64,000 nucleotides of DNA from Gonocerus acuteangulatus (GCA_946811695.1 OX328125.1:94514760-94578759); one strand, 5' to 3'. Counted from the stretch's first letter, positions 33,504 to 45,551 are shown. Notes: generated by a model from the letters alone, not told the origin. Numbers and translations: made by a program.

Positions 33504-34195
33504 TGATGTGATGTAAATCGGAGAAATAAGTGTTTAAAACCTCGAAATGTTAGTTTTGTTCTTTTAAACGGGGATTGTCTCTGCTTAGCTCACTTATTAA
33601 TTTCTTATTTGTTGTACTTTCAATTGAATTCAACAGTAAAAGGCCGTCACGCAGGAGCTGCATAACTTAGCACTTTCCTCAGAATTGGGTTGGGTCGAGT
33701 GCATTGCTGAATAATTTGCTTAAAATAACCTACATAGATAAATAAAATAAACTATTTAACTATTTATTTATTTAGGGCTTCAAAATAGATCTTTCAGCCC
33801 AGGTCCACCTTGGTTGTTTTCCAGTCTTCACCTGTAATCAATAAAGATATTGAAAAATAAACAGGAAACAAATATTTATTATTAAAGTATCTACTAAAAT
33901 ATTAATTTAGCTACACATTGTCACCACCAGCTCAACTAAACGATATGTTAGATTGTTATACTTGTAATTTTGGCTATTCCCTTGAACCACATTATAACAA
34001 GAATGAAAGACATGAATGACCAAATATATTTTTGTTTTCAGTTCTATGGAGAACAAAAATAAAATAAAAACATGAAATGTTCTGCTCTTTTGCTTTTATG
34101 AGCAGCTGTACCAATTATTAATTTTGTAATTAATTTCCTTCCAGAGTTTTGTGTATGCGTGGTCCTACACTACGTAATAAATACACAAAGCTTCA
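33504..34195. other. Spacer without recognised features
   Basis: AT-rich; I see no gene, RNA or known repeat here. Confidence 0.4.
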
Positions 34196-34199
34196 CAAA

Positions 34200-34703
34200 T
34201 TCATCTATTGATCTTGATGAGTTTCGCGTACCTACGTTTGGCGGGAGAATCCAATTCAAACATAATACAAAGGAACCCGCCCCTTCCAATAGACCGATTT
34301 AGTTCATTTTCACAACACTTCTTTCTTATTAGATAGCCAGGATGTATACAGAGTTTCGTAACAATTCAACCGAAATTACGACCGGTATAAGGAAATTAGT
34401 AATTTCTGTCCGGAGTAAACCCCTCCTTCTAGTCAACCGATTTAGTTTATTTTTTCAACAAATTTTTCTCTTCAGTTGACCACAACAAATACCGAGTTTC
34501 GTTGAAATATAACAAAAATTATGGCTGGTATTGACAAATAACTACATAGGCTCCGGAGTAACCTCCCCCCCCCCTCCGGACGGACCGATTTTGTTGGTTA
34601 ACGAACTCGTTCAATCGTTTGATGGGGTAATACTACATACCAAGTTTCGTGGTGAAAAAACAAAAACTCTGGCCTGTATCGTGTTAACGGACATATACAT
34701 ATA

Positions 34704-34764
<61 letters not shown>

Positions 34765-34780
34765 TTTAACTGGTTTGGGG
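34200..34780 (+). repeat. Repeat H: about 142-bp tandem units ending in (AT)n
   Basis: Three units starting near 34,271, 34,412 and 34,556, each with ...CGATTTAGTT(T/C)A... and ACCGAGTTTCGTTG, followed by CCAAGTTTCGTGG, ATCGTGTTAACGGACATAT, an (AT)n array (34,707-34,760) and AAATTTTAAC. Same order as at 40.46-41.23 kb. Confidence 0.75.
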
Positions 34781-34835
34781 TGGGATCACTTTAGTGGCGA
34801 AGAATGAACTCCTTGTGTTCCAGAGAGGGAATCTA

Positions 34836-35188
34836 ACTGCACACTGATACATACCCGAAACTCTGGAAGGATATGTTGTGCAATTCGTCCCTTTCATAGG
34901 CGATGATTTCATGTTAATGCATGACAACGCACGGCCACATGTTGCAAATGTGGTTACAGACTATCTTAATGAAGTCGTTATACGCACCCTACACAGTGGC
35001 CAGCCCGCAGCCCCGACCTGAATCTCATAGAACACCCATGGCATGGATCTTCAACACCTCCGAAACGCGCTAGTGGAAGAATGGGACGGTATCGAACAGG
35101 AAAGAGTTGTCAGCATAATCAGCAGCATGCGGGGAAGAATCCCGGCTCTGATACAAGCAAGGGGAGGAATGACGCGTTATCAGAAAAA
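34836..35188 (+). pseudogene. Tc1-like transposase C-terminal remnant
   Basis: Plus-strand frames give GDDFMLMHDNARPHVA (catalytic Asp), DYLNEV, then after frameshifts WPARSPDLNLIEH-like sequence (the DD34E Glu region) and ALVEEWDGIEQERVVSII, MRGRIPALIQARGG, the typical Tc1 tail. The N-terminal DNA-binding domains are missing. Confidence 0.85.
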
Positions 35189-35477
35189 TTAAAAAAAAAA
35201 AAAAAAAAATAACGGAAATTTAATGGATAAAAATTGCCGAAGAATATTTTATACGACTTTGAAGTTTTTCTAAATAAAATTGTTTTTCTAGTAAGATATT
35301 TCCAGTGACCGAAAATAATAGTATACTTCTATTTTTTCCAGAATTGATTCGAATTTTTATTTTTATTTTAGAAAAATAAAAATTTAAATTGTATTTAAAT
35401 TTTTATGATTGAGTTATGAAAATTTAAATTAATGCCGTATTTTTTTAAAAATATCTAGTGAGTGATTTATATTCAAT

Positions 35478-35480
<3 letters not shown>

Positions 35481-35526
<46 letters not shown>
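35481..35526. repeat. (AT)n microsatellite plus RTE-like scrap
   Basis: 46-bp AT array followed by AAATCTACACCGTTTGACC...AACTTGGCACACA (to about 35,640), the same consensus as the 13.8-14.2 kb inverted pair. Confidence 0.8.
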
Positions 35527-35534
<8 letters not shown>

Positions 35535-35740
35535 CCCCTGTCCGTTTGTCTATCTGTTTGTTCTTTATACAAATCTACACCGTTTGACCAATTTGGACCA
35601 AACTTGGCACACATTTACTTCTTGATACGGGAAATCTCCTAGGCTAGCTCAAAATCGTCTAGGCTTCACAGTTTGGGAGTAACGAGTTCGAAAATGTCAT
35701 TAACAGAAGAGTAAATTGTCAGAAATAGCCCTTTTCTCCC

Positions 35741-36378
35741 CAGTGTTGCCTAGGTGGAGATTAGCAAGGCAACAAAACATTCTTCTTTTTTTGCGAAAGG
35801 TTTTTCTACTGGGAACAAAACTTTTCAGTTTAAACCTTTGTATGTTTACCTAAATTATAGCTTTATTTTCTCAGAATTTGGACAAATAATATCATATAAG
35901 ATCAATTTTCTTAATTTCCGATGAAGATGTATGTAGGACAACACTGGGTTCCTAGAAGCCATTAACCAAATTTGTTTTAAGTTTGGTGTGTTTATCTAAC
36001 TTCCAAAACGTTTTAGTTTTAGCAAAATGTTTGTGATTTTATAAATTATAGCCTTATATTCTTAGAATATTGACTAATATATATTAATAAATAATTTGCA
36101 ATATTAAGTTTTTGATCTGTTGACTTTCCAGTTGCCATTTATTTTCCAGTGTTGCCAAGGTAGAGATTAGCAAGCCAACAAAATTTTTTTTTTTTTTTTT
36201 TTTTTTGCGAAAGGTTTTTCTTTTGCGAACAAAACTTTTCAATTATAACCTTTGTATGTTTACTAAATTATAGCCGTATATTCTCAGAATTTGGGCAAAT
36301 AATATCATATAAAATTAATTTTCTTATTTTTTTTTTAAGATGTAGGACAACACTGGGTTCCTAGAAGCCATTAACCTT
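35741..36378 (+). repeat. Tandemly duplicated block, period about 408 bp
   Basis: 35,741-35,970 and 36,149-36,378 share CCAGTGTTGCC, GAGATTAGCAAG, TGCGAAAGGTTTTTCT, CTCAGAATTTGG and GGACAACACTGGGTTCCTAG. Related sequence continues to about 37,680 (GATCTGTTGACTTGC, GCATTTTATCACATG, TTGCTTAATAAAAACTATG repeated). Origin unknown. Confidence 0.75.
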
Positions 36379-36784
36379 TTTTTTTAAGTTTGATGTATTT
36401 CCATAGTTGATTGTTTTTATTTGCAAATTGCATTTTATCACATGCATTTGCTTAAAAAAAAATCATCTATATGTAACATACAAAAATTTTGTGTTTATCT
36501 AAATTATAGCCTTATATTCTCAGAATTTGGATTAATATCATATATTAGTAAGTAATTTGAAATATTAAGTATTTGATCTGTTGACTTGCAGGTTCCCGTT
36601 TGTTTTCCATAGTTGATTTTGTTTTATTTGCAAATTGCATTTTATCACATGTATTTGCTTAATAAAAACTATGTCTCCAACATGAACCCATAGATCTGTA
36701 CAAAACTTTAATTATTTAAATACCTTTAGTTCTTTAACGTACCACCTAAAATCATCTATATGTGACATGATATTTAAACATTTG

Positions 36785-37556
36785 GGTCATTCCATGTCAA
36801 ATCAACCCAAAAAAATAGGATTTGACACCCACGATCTCAGATTTTAATGAAACTTGGCATGTTCATTCCTTTCATGGATATAAGTAAGAATATAAAATAG
36901 TTTTCCTCAATCTCAAATAGTTTAATTTTATACCCTTAAGTATTTGAAATTTTGCAGTTATCATCGATTGGACAAAAGAAGTGCTCTTAGTTCTAGAATA
37001 TGAATCATACCTATCGACCAATGTTGATGACATTTTCTATGACAATACTTCAATAAAGATGGAAGCCAGAAAAAAATATAATCATAAAGAACTTACAAAT
37101 GGTCTGAAAAAATCCTAAAGTGTTAAAATACATTTTTTAAAAATTAAATATGGCGTTCCACACTAAGTGGAATATCATCAAACGGTAAAATCACTAAAGT
37201 ATTTTTTTATTATTATTCTAAAAGGTATAAACTATCACATGAAAAAATAAAATTTATGGTTTTTTCCATTGGACCTCAGATTCATGCAAAATTCACCCTG
37301 TAATGATTCACTATAAGGATACAAACAATGAAAAACTAATTTTATCACTTTGTATCGTTTCTGATGACCTTAAATATCATGTGAGCATGGCATATAGTAT
37401 CCCAAAAACTATAATTGCTATTCAGAATGAGAACTACCTACATGTACAAAACATTCATTACTTCAGTGAAAGGTTTGCTGGGCAATATAAAAAGAAATAC
37501 AACTTAATTTTTACCACATGTAACTGCACACCAGTAACTAACATTAAAATTTGAAA
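36785..37556 (+). pseudogene. Transposon-protein-like remnant
   Basis: Starts near GGGTCATTCCATGTCAAATC, a phrase also seen at 18.57 kb. The 37,303-37,554 segment is open and encodes HVQNIHYFSERFAGQYKKKYN, which resembles the YFSDG-x-x-QYKNK motif of a group of transposon-encoded proteins in arthropods. No complete domain; assignment is tentative. Confidence 0.4.
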
Positions 37557-38159
37557 TATTAAGTTTTTGATCTGTTAACTTGCTGGTTTAAGTTTGTTTT
37601 CCATAAATTTTTGAATTTTTGATTTGCGAATTGCATTTTATCACATGCATTTGCTTAATAAAAACTATGTCTTTAACATTAACCCATGGATTGTCCGAAC
37701 TTATAGCAGGCTCAATATCTACTTGGCTCATAGGGAGAATTGTAGTGTTTGTCATTGAACAAGATACAACATTAGCAACCTCTACTGAGTTTTTTACATT
37801 TTTAGTTTCAGATTTGCTCATAACTTCCATTAGAGACCAAGGATTTTACTCTTTCTCCCACCCTATCTAATACACGTTTGTCATGAGCTGTAGTAAAATA
37901 TTTCCGCTAAAACTTTTGGTGAAATTTTTCTGAAAGTATGTAAAGCAATCTTGACATATATTTATTTTTAAACTGAGACGATGGTCCATCACTGTAAATA
38001 ATTTCATTTTGACAAATCATTATTTTTTATTATTATATCGTATAATCTTATCAAAAGTGCATATACAGAATTTATACCTTTATTTGTAGTATCGGAACAA
38101 ATGAGAAAAGTAGTGCATTTGTTTTTGAAAAATAATGCTGCTGTAAATAATTGAACTGT

Positions 38160-38990
38160 TTCTCATGACCACAATCCTGATTGAATTTTGTTTTGTTAAT
38201 CGCAAGAATAAGCCATTGCAAGAACGGACGTTTTCTTTTCATTAATCATTTATTTATTTTATTTGATTCATTTATATTCATTATCAGAGAGCAATATCTA
38301 CCATTGAAATACCCAGCAGATAACGCTCAATTGCATGAGATCCTAAATAGAGCCTCAAAAGAGGATTATTTCAAAATATTTCTATACCTTAAGAATATGT
38401 TAAAGCTCAGGGCTTCACTGCTCGGAGAATAATTCTATAGTGTTTTGTTATTGTTTGAATATTCGTATTTTCCCTCCTGTTTATCTATTTTTAAATATAT
38501 TATATAGAATATAAATGTAAATAACTAGGCTATATACAATATTTTTTATGTATTATGATTGCCAAAACAATATTTATTTAAATAAATGTAAATAAGTTAT
38601 TTTTCTAAATTATTAAGTTATAAATATTATTAAGATATTGGTGCATGTTAAATAAAAATTAGACTAATGCATGACCCTAGTAATACTAACATTAGTTATA
38701 CTAATCACATTATATAAGGCCTACTCCTCGCTATGGGGAAACCTTGTAAGCGATAAACAAAAATAAAATAAAAAAACAAATATCCATTTTTTTTTTTTTT
38801 TGTATTTCTTTCAATTAATTTATAATTTTGATATTGTTATTTGTTTCTTTTCAATATTATTGTTACTATTTTTATTTGTATTATTATTATAGTTGTTATC
38901 AGTACGCTATCATATTTCTCTATTTTAATATTATTATTATTATACTTTTAAAACTCAGAAAAAAAATCATAAAAAAAAAAAAAAAAAAAT
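38160..38990. other. AT-rich spacer
   Basis: Low-complexity T/A-rich sequence with A and T runs (38,789-38,803 and 38,970-38,990); nothing coding recognised. Confidence 0.4.
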
Positions 38991-39099
38991 GTATATTACT
39001 TTGATTGTAATGCAGGCAGTATTGGAAGATGGAACCTGCAGAACCTAAATAATCTCCTACAGTATAGGGATACTATATTGTGGAACAAAAAAAGAAAAA

Positions 39100-39290
39100 G
39101 CCATTCAATTTGTTCCTCATATAAATCCACAGCTTTTGAGCGATTTTGACCAAACTTAGCACACGTAGGTCTTGATACGGGAAGTGTCATAGGCAAGGTG
39201 AAAATAATCTACCAGCTGTATGTTTGTTCCTTACAACTATATAATATAAAGTTGGTGTATCATGGCACACTGGGTAACAGCTAGTTTAAT
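39100..39290 (+). repeat. RTE-like repeat fragment
   Basis: AATTTGTTCCTCATATAAATCC, GATTTTGACCAAACTTAGC, GATACGGGAAGTGTCATAGGC and ...GTAACAGCTAGTTTAATTAA. Same family as 13.8 and 58.8 kb, ending in the AACTAGCTG terminus (antisense). Confidence 0.65.
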
Positions 39291-39529
39291 TAATAAATGA
39301 AAGAATAAAAAAAATTAAGAATTTTTATTTTAAAATTATAAATTTTATGTAAGCTGTTATTTTATATAATTTTTTTTTAATTGTTCCAAATAAATGTTTG
39401 TTCATTTTAAAGATATAGTCGACCGCTGAGATTGACAAGGACCCTCTCCTACATAGCCCTGAAGATGGCTTGTAACTCAGCGTTGGCATACATATAACTC
39501 GTTATAGTTATAAAATGTATTTTTTTAGG

Positions 39530-39600
39530 GTCACCCCATGGTCTAGTGCCTAAAGCCTTGGATTCTCATGAGGGAGATGGATGCACGCCTGCAGCAGGTA
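39530..39600 (+). mobile_element. SINE family A, 5' fragment
   Basis: GGGTCACCCCATGGTCTAGTGCC...TTGGATTCTCATGAGGG covers the A-box half; the rest is missing. Confidence 0.65.
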
Positions 39601-39772
39601 TGTTTCTAATTTCAGGGCCCGTTAAAATTTTGATTTAACTGTTAAAAAAGAATTTTTTGCCAAAGTGTGATAACAGTTTCGGCCCCTGGATATTTCTGGC
39701 TTTTCAATCTGTTTCCATGTGTTATTTTATATTAAGTATACTTTACTTAGCACAAAACAAACAAACAAACGT

Positions 39773-40241
39773 ATTTTGTACGGCTTATTATTGCACGGAC
39801 TTTAAAGTTACCCTGGAAACACCATGTGGAGGTAACCGTGCTTGTTTCCGTTGGAGAAAAAAAAAAACAACAAAAAAACGCTTAAAAATTTAGGTAAACA
39901 GAGACAAATACATAAAACTAACAAATTTGAAGATTTAAGCACTTATCTCTTCGATTGACATCGCCCCACCGAACATTACAACAGAATCTTATTCTAGAGA
40001 ATTTAGTAAACTTTCGAATAGCCGCCTTCCACTTACTACGAGTTCACAACCGATTTCGAGATATTTTAGAAAATATACTGAGATCCGAAAACTTTGTATC
40101 ACCATTCATACAATTTTTTTCCATATACTTCGTTTCTAAATACCCAAACAGAAAATTAGTTTTGAGAAGTATTTCTATCAATTTTTTTGGTAAATGGCTA
40201 CAGAACTCGCTTAAAAAATGGTTTCATTCGTTTTCCTACGT
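39773..40241 (+). repeat. Dispersed repeat E, copy 1
   Basis: 469 bp, nearly identical to 41,743-42,205, starting ATTTTGTACGGCTTATTATTG and ending ATTCGTTTTCCTACGT. Differences seen are mainly an A-run length change and a few substitutions. Confidence 0.9.
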
Positions 40242-40459
40242 AAATTTGTAATGAGTAACTGATCAATTAATAATTTGCTTCCAGAGTTATGTTTACACAT
40301 GGTACCTATTACACTACGTAATAAATACAAAAAACCTCATATTATCGTATTTTGATCTAACGCAGGAACAGGATACAGTCACTCTAGTGGTAGAAAGCGC
40401 TCCTTGCGGCGGCTTTGTGAACCTACGTCTGACGGGCTTTTCTATTGAAATATATTACA

Positions 40460-41160
40460 AATTAAACCCCCGCTTTCCGATTGACCGATTCAGCTCATTT
40501 TTACAACACTTCTTTCTCATGAGTTACCCACGACGTATACCGCGTTTCGTTACAATACAGCAGAAATTACGACCGGTATGAGTATATTAAGAATTTGGGT
40601 TTAGAGTAAACCCCCCCTTCTAATGAACCGATTTAGTTTATTTTTACAACACATATTTACCTGTAGATTACCACTACGAATACCGAGTTTCGTCGAAATA
40701 TATCAAAAATCACGGCTGGTAGTGGCGAATTGGTATTGTGGGTCCGGAGTAAACCCCCCTCCTAATGAACCGATTTAGTTTATTTTTACAACAGTTATTT
40801 ACCTGTGGATTACCACTACGAATACCGAGTTTCATCGAAATATACCAAAAATCACGGCTGGTAGTGGCGAATTGGTATTGTGGGTCCGGAGTAAACCACC
40901 CCTTCTAATGAACCGATTTAGTTCATTTTTATATCTCACTTTTCTCTCTATATTAACACTACGAATACCAAGTTTCGTTTAAATATAACAAATATTACGG
41001 CTGACATAGTCAAATTAGTGTTTTGGGTTCGGGGTAAACCCCCCCTTCCGGTGGACCGACTTTGGTGGTTAACGAACTCGTTCAATCGTTTGCTAATTGA
41101 ATGCTATATACCAAGTTTCGTGACGAAAAAACAAAAACTCTGGCCGCTATCGTGTTAACA

Positions 41161-41216
<56 letters not shown>

Positions 41217-41230
41217 TATAGATATATATA
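40460..41230 (+). repeat. Repeat H: 142-bp tandem array ending in (AT)n
   Basis: Units begin AGTAAACC(C)n at 40,605, 40,748, 40,890 and 41,033 (periods 143, 142, 143), with a diverged unit before them from about 40,460. Each has ACGAATACCGAGTTTCG. Then CCAAGTTTCGTGACG, ATCGTGTTAACAGACATAT and an (AT)n array (41,161-41,215). Confidence 0.88.
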
Positions 41231-41567
41231 AATTTTAACGGGGGTCATTTTCGGTGTCTACTAGGTAGGATCGATAAAGATTTGAAGAAATTTTTCAGAA
41301 ATTCCGTCATGAGTCCAACCTCAATAGCTACTTTCCTTCGGAGGAAAGTGCTAAAATGTCTTGATAGAGCCTCGGCTTGAGGGGTCGGGCTGTAGGTTCT
41401 CCCAGATGGTAATTCGTGGCACCAGAAGAGAGAGCCAGTTTGTCGTGGTATCTGCGGGTCAAGTCTTCTATCTGAAATGCGAGAGGATCAACTCCCAGTT
41501 CCCGATGGAGCAAGCTGTTTCGAACGAACCAAGGGGCATTGGCTGCAATCCGCAAAATTAGCACAAA
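41231..41567 (-). pseudogene. Jockey-type LINE ORF2 3' end with 3' UTR
   Basis: On the minus strand 41,564-41,328 encodes ANAPWFVRNSLLHRELGVDP, then LTRRYHDKLALSSG and a stop: the conserved C-terminus of Jockey-clade ORF2 proteins. The 3' UTR (41,327-41,231) carries the GGTTGGACTCATGACGG / GATCCTACCTAGTAG block and ends in AAAATTT plus (AT)n. 5' truncated. Confidence 0.8.
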
Positions 41568-41742
41568 AAAATTAAATGAATTGCACTATGAAGAAAGAAA
41601 CGACAAAATTCCAGGCGCGCCGGTAATTTTTTGCTGTTTAGTTTATATTAGTACTAGATGAATACCCGTGCTTCACCACGGCCGATAAGTATTTTTTATA
41701 TTATGTTAAATAAGATATGACCAAAATTAACGCTACTACATA

Positions 41743-42205
41743 ATTTTGTACGGCTTATTATTGCACGGACTTTAAAGTTACCCTGAAAACACCATGTGGA
41801 GGTAATCGTGCTTGTTTCCGTTGGAGAAAAAAAAAAAAAAAACGCTTAAAAATTTAGGTAAACAGAGACAAATACATAAAACTAACAAATTTGAAGATTT
41901 AAGCACTTATCTCTTCGATTGACATCGCCCCACCGAACATTACAACAGAATCTTATTCTAGAGAATTTAGTAAACTTTCGAATAGCCGCCTTCCACTTAC
42001 TACGAGTTCACAACCGATTTCGAGATATTTTAGAAAATATACTGAGATCCGAAAACTTTGTATTACCATTCATACAATTTTTTTCCATATACTTCGTTTC
42101 TAAATACCCAAACAGAAAATTAGTTTTGAGAAGTATTTCTATCAATTTTTTTGGTAAATGGCTACAGAACTCGCTTAAAAAATGGTTTCATTCGTTTTCC
42201 TACGT
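41743..42205 (+). repeat. Dispersed repeat E, copy 2
   Basis: 463 bp, direct repeat of 39,773-40,241. It continues to the right with sequence also found after the old copy at 2.4 kb (TTTCGCTCCAAAAACC...), so copy 2 is the more complete. A 202-codon open frame here is probably fortuitous. Confidence 0.88.
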
Positions 42206-42977
42206 TAAGAAATCTTTCGCACAAATTTCGCTCCAAAAACCACGTTCCAGTAAACGGATTCAACTGGTTAATGAACTTGACCTTTTAAATGAGAAGAAAG
42301 ATTTTTGTAGCAAATGTTATCAAAATCGAACCATTTTTGAGCCGATGAGGAACTTCTTAATAATTCAAACCCCCCTAAAAGTACTTAAACATTTGAATAT
42401 GTATAAAAAAAAAACCTTTCTTAGCGAGTGTTTACATTCTAAAAGGATTGTCCGTGCAAAATTTCAAATTTTTGTGTCAAGTGGTCCTGGATATAATCAC
42501 CTCGGCTGGGCCATCACCGGGGCGTAAACTCTAGGAGGGACAAAATAACAGTTTATTTCTAGTAATTCAAGGACTGCCATCATAGTTGAAATTAACCTCA
42601 ATTAAAAATAATACTATGAAATAGATATTGTACGGTAACAGCTGTTCTTTATCGTCCTAGCAACGCAGGCTGCCTAGGCTTGTCTTCTCTAACCAACTCA
42701 AACTTTAAACCCCCCTAAAAATGCTTAAAAATACGAATATCAAAAAATCCTTTCTTAGCGAGCGCCTACGTTATTTAGGGGGTGTCCATGCAAAATTTCA
42801 AAATTTTCTGTCGAGCGGTTTGGGCTGGGCGTTGATAGATGAGTGAGTGAGTGAGTGAGTGGTATTTGACAAATATATAGTAGATTAACTCTGCTCTGTT
42901 TGAATCTCAAGCCGAAACGCCGGCAAACAATAAAACTCATTTTCCTATAAAAAAAAAAAAAATATACCACGACCGAA

Positions 42978-43122
42978 TATGGTTAGCGCCTTGGATTCAT
43001 AAGCGGGAGATGGTGGGTTCGATCCCCACCTCCGGCAGGAATTTTCTCATTTCAAGGCTCGTTGGGAAAATTCCTCGCTGTACCCTGGATGTCGGCGCTA
43101 ATGACCTAGACGTAGATGCGCC

Positions 43123-43153
<31 letters not shown>
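42978..43153 (+). mobile_element. SINE family A, copy with 12-bp duplication
   Basis: GGTTAGCGCCTTGGATTC, B box GGGTTCGATCCCC, TTTTCTCATTTCAAGGCTCG, tail AGATGCGCCGTAAAA plus a long A run. Duplication ACCACGACCGAA at 42,966-42,977 and 43,154-43,165. 5' truncated by about 15 bp. Confidence 0.9.
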
Positions 43154-43156
<3 letters not shown>

Positions 43157-43165
43157 ACGACCGAA

Positions 43166-44200
43166 CCCTGACAAATTCTACCTTCGTATTACTAACGGTC
43201 AACGATCTCCGATAAGCGGGAATTACTCACAAAGGCACCACCGAATTGCGACATCATACCGACGCCATGATCGCGTTTCGACTTTATGAAGAGAGAGAAG
43301 AAACGCGGCGAAAATGACGTAGAACATATGATTTTTAAACAGCTGACTTTGTACTTCCTACTCAACCACAATGACCTAGACTACATGAATTTAAAGCAGC
43401 TGACTTAACACCTCCTACTGGAATAGATTACTGTGTCTCATGGTTCAGTGGAGGTATTATGATTATGATGGGTGTGCGAACCGTCTTATAAACCTTTAAT
43501 GCTCGGGCGCACAATATGCTATCTGTCGCGGCTGGCAGCGATTGAACGATCGTCGCGGCGTTCTGCGATATGGTGACTTCACATAAGACGATATCTTTTG
43601 TGAGCAATACAGTTATCTGATTCCTTTCTAGAGAATAGGTCGTGATAGTTTTCATAGTTCTGTTATTATTATTGTTGAAATACACTAGTTTTATTCCGAA
43701 TTGAATAGTTCGGACGAGGAAGAACTGCTTCTTCTATTATCGTTGCAAAATAGAAAGAAAATACGATTTTGGGTACATGATATCAATACAAGGAGAAAAT
43801 ATTTGGGCGCATGAATAGTTCACTTTCTTCACTCATTTTACCAAATAGATTGCGCGACAAATCTGTAATTGTTTACAACTGTATCGCCCGGCAAAGCGAT
43901 AAAGACTAGCTCGCTGCGACCTCTGTGTGACGGGGCTGATACTACACTGTGTAAGTATAGCACCAAGTAGATCGCCCGCCACCCTCGGTCAGATATCGCT
44001 ACCAACTGCAATATTTCTGCAACTAGGACCGTCCCATCGAAAATTAAATTTTATTTTTTTAGGGGTTCATTCGTGTCCCTACGATTTTTTCGCCAAAGCA
44101 ATGATCCGGTAAATTCAGCTGATACTTATATTTCATCAAAATCCATTTTTCGAAAAACCATTTTTTCCTCATTCTAGAGCGCCAAGAGACAAATATGTAT
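43166..44200. other. Intergenic spacer, locally less AT-rich
   Basis: Includes a CG-containing stretch at 43,500-43,565 and GGGGCTGATACTACACTG (43,934-43,951), which looks like one terminus of a DNA transposon whose partner I cannot find. Nothing coding. Confidence 0.35.
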
Positions 44201-44207
44201 ATATTGA

Positions 44208-44490
44208 GGGGTGAGGTTAGCTCAGTTTGTTTGTTTGGATAATGTGGGGCGAAAAACCTCACGGTCGTCAGCGCCCTACCATGTTATTGTAATGGGCAAC
44301 CACACATCCCATGCTCCCAGTGAAGGGTGTGCTTACCTTAGGAAGCATCCATGTCAGGATTTTTCCACCCCTTAAGGGGTTATCTCAGTGGTAGAGCAAA
44401 TGACTAATGAACTGACAGGCCAGAGTTCAAAACCCAAGCGCGCACTAAAGGTTTTTATCTTCTAAGGTCGCTGTTCGAGGGTTTAACTCA
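44208..44490 (+). mobile_element. SINE family C, composite double-headed copy
   Basis: GGGGTGAGGTTAGCTCAGT at 44,208 is broken off by about 140 bp of other sequence (TTTGTTTGTTTGGATAATG...AGCGCCCTACC). A second head GGGGTTATCTCAGTGGTAGAGC begins at about 44,375, followed by GAGTTCAAAACCC and GCACTAAAGGTTTTTATC. Either an insertion into the SINE or two adjacent partial copies. Confidence 0.65.
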
Positions 44491-45047
44491 ATAAGCGAAT
44501 GGCGATCGTACGCTGGGCCTCCATTAAGTTTATCATTAACCGGTCTTGTTTTATTATTTTTACAGTGTCTGAAGTCGGTAATATTCCGCCCTGCGTCTTC
44601 TTCTCGCATTTAACGGAAGAGGCAGCAGTCTCCAGGGCTGACTGCAAGGCTCTGAAGATAGCTGTATACCTCAGGCGGGAACCGCGCCAGGATCCACTCA
44701 CACAGTCGGTTACTCACATCAAGTTAGCGAGTCTTATAACTCGAAATAATTCACGAACCTTTACCGAAATACAATAAATGAAACATTCAAAACCTGATAA
44801 GACATGGAAAAAGTCAAAATCTATTTTCAAATCATTCAAAAATCGTATTATTTCAATTAATCTCCAATTAATTAAGATAAATTTACGTTTTGAAGATTTA
44901 AGTCGGATTTTTTTTCTAAGGCTAATCAGGATTTGAATGTTTAATTTGAACGATATAAGTGCCGATTTTAAGTTAGATGAAAAATAAAATATTATTTTAT
45001 GTTCAATTGTAAAAGTTCGTAAATTATTTACACGTAATTTAAAAAAC

Positions 45048-45106
45048 AGGGGAACAAAAAACAAAAATCTGGCTAGACAAAGTTGTTCGAAGTTTTATTA
45101 TCTTTC

Positions 45107-45165
<59 letters not shown>

Positions 45166-45241
45166 ATTGAAATCGGTTAAGATTTAGAGGCTGTCGCCTT
45201 TTTTGAAACACGAAATGCCGTTTGGCCCCAGTGTGTGACGC
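45048..45241. repeat. Dispersed repeat F with 53-nt internal poly-A
   Basis: Second copy of the 3,683-3,830 repeat. The A run 45,110-45,162 sits where the other copy has only TATAAAAATATA, so the homopolymer expanded inside this copy. Confidence 0.8.
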
Positions 45242-45397
45242 CTACACACCGAAGCAGTAATTTGCCCCACCAGTTAAGTAGAAAGTCTGAAATTACCATT
45301 GAGTAAGAAGGGAGAGGAGGGAGTCAAAACGAAAAAAGTTGAAGCCTAAAATCGGCCATGCCAGTGTGACCAAGGGCGCTTGAAAAGTTGAATTTTT

Positions 45398-45551
45398 GAA
45401 TATGATTGTAAACAAACAATGAAATTAAACGAATTTATATATCGTATTCGTATTAATTGATATTTAAATGTATGTATAAATATAAATCAATAAGAATATG
45501 ATATATATGTATATATTCGTTTAAGTTCATTGTTTGTTTACAATCATATTC
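45398..45551. repeat. 154-bp foldback
   Basis: GAATATGATTGTAAACAAAC at the left and GTTTGTTTACAATCATATTC at the right, with AT-rich inner arms (AAACGAATTTATATAT / ATATATTCGTTT). Confidence 0.88.

Noticed and set aside
41919..42527. 202-codon open frame on the plus strand
   Set aside because: It lies in dispersed repeat E. The same frame is broken in the near-identical copy at 40.0 kb and absent in the older copy at 2 kb, so it is fortuitous.
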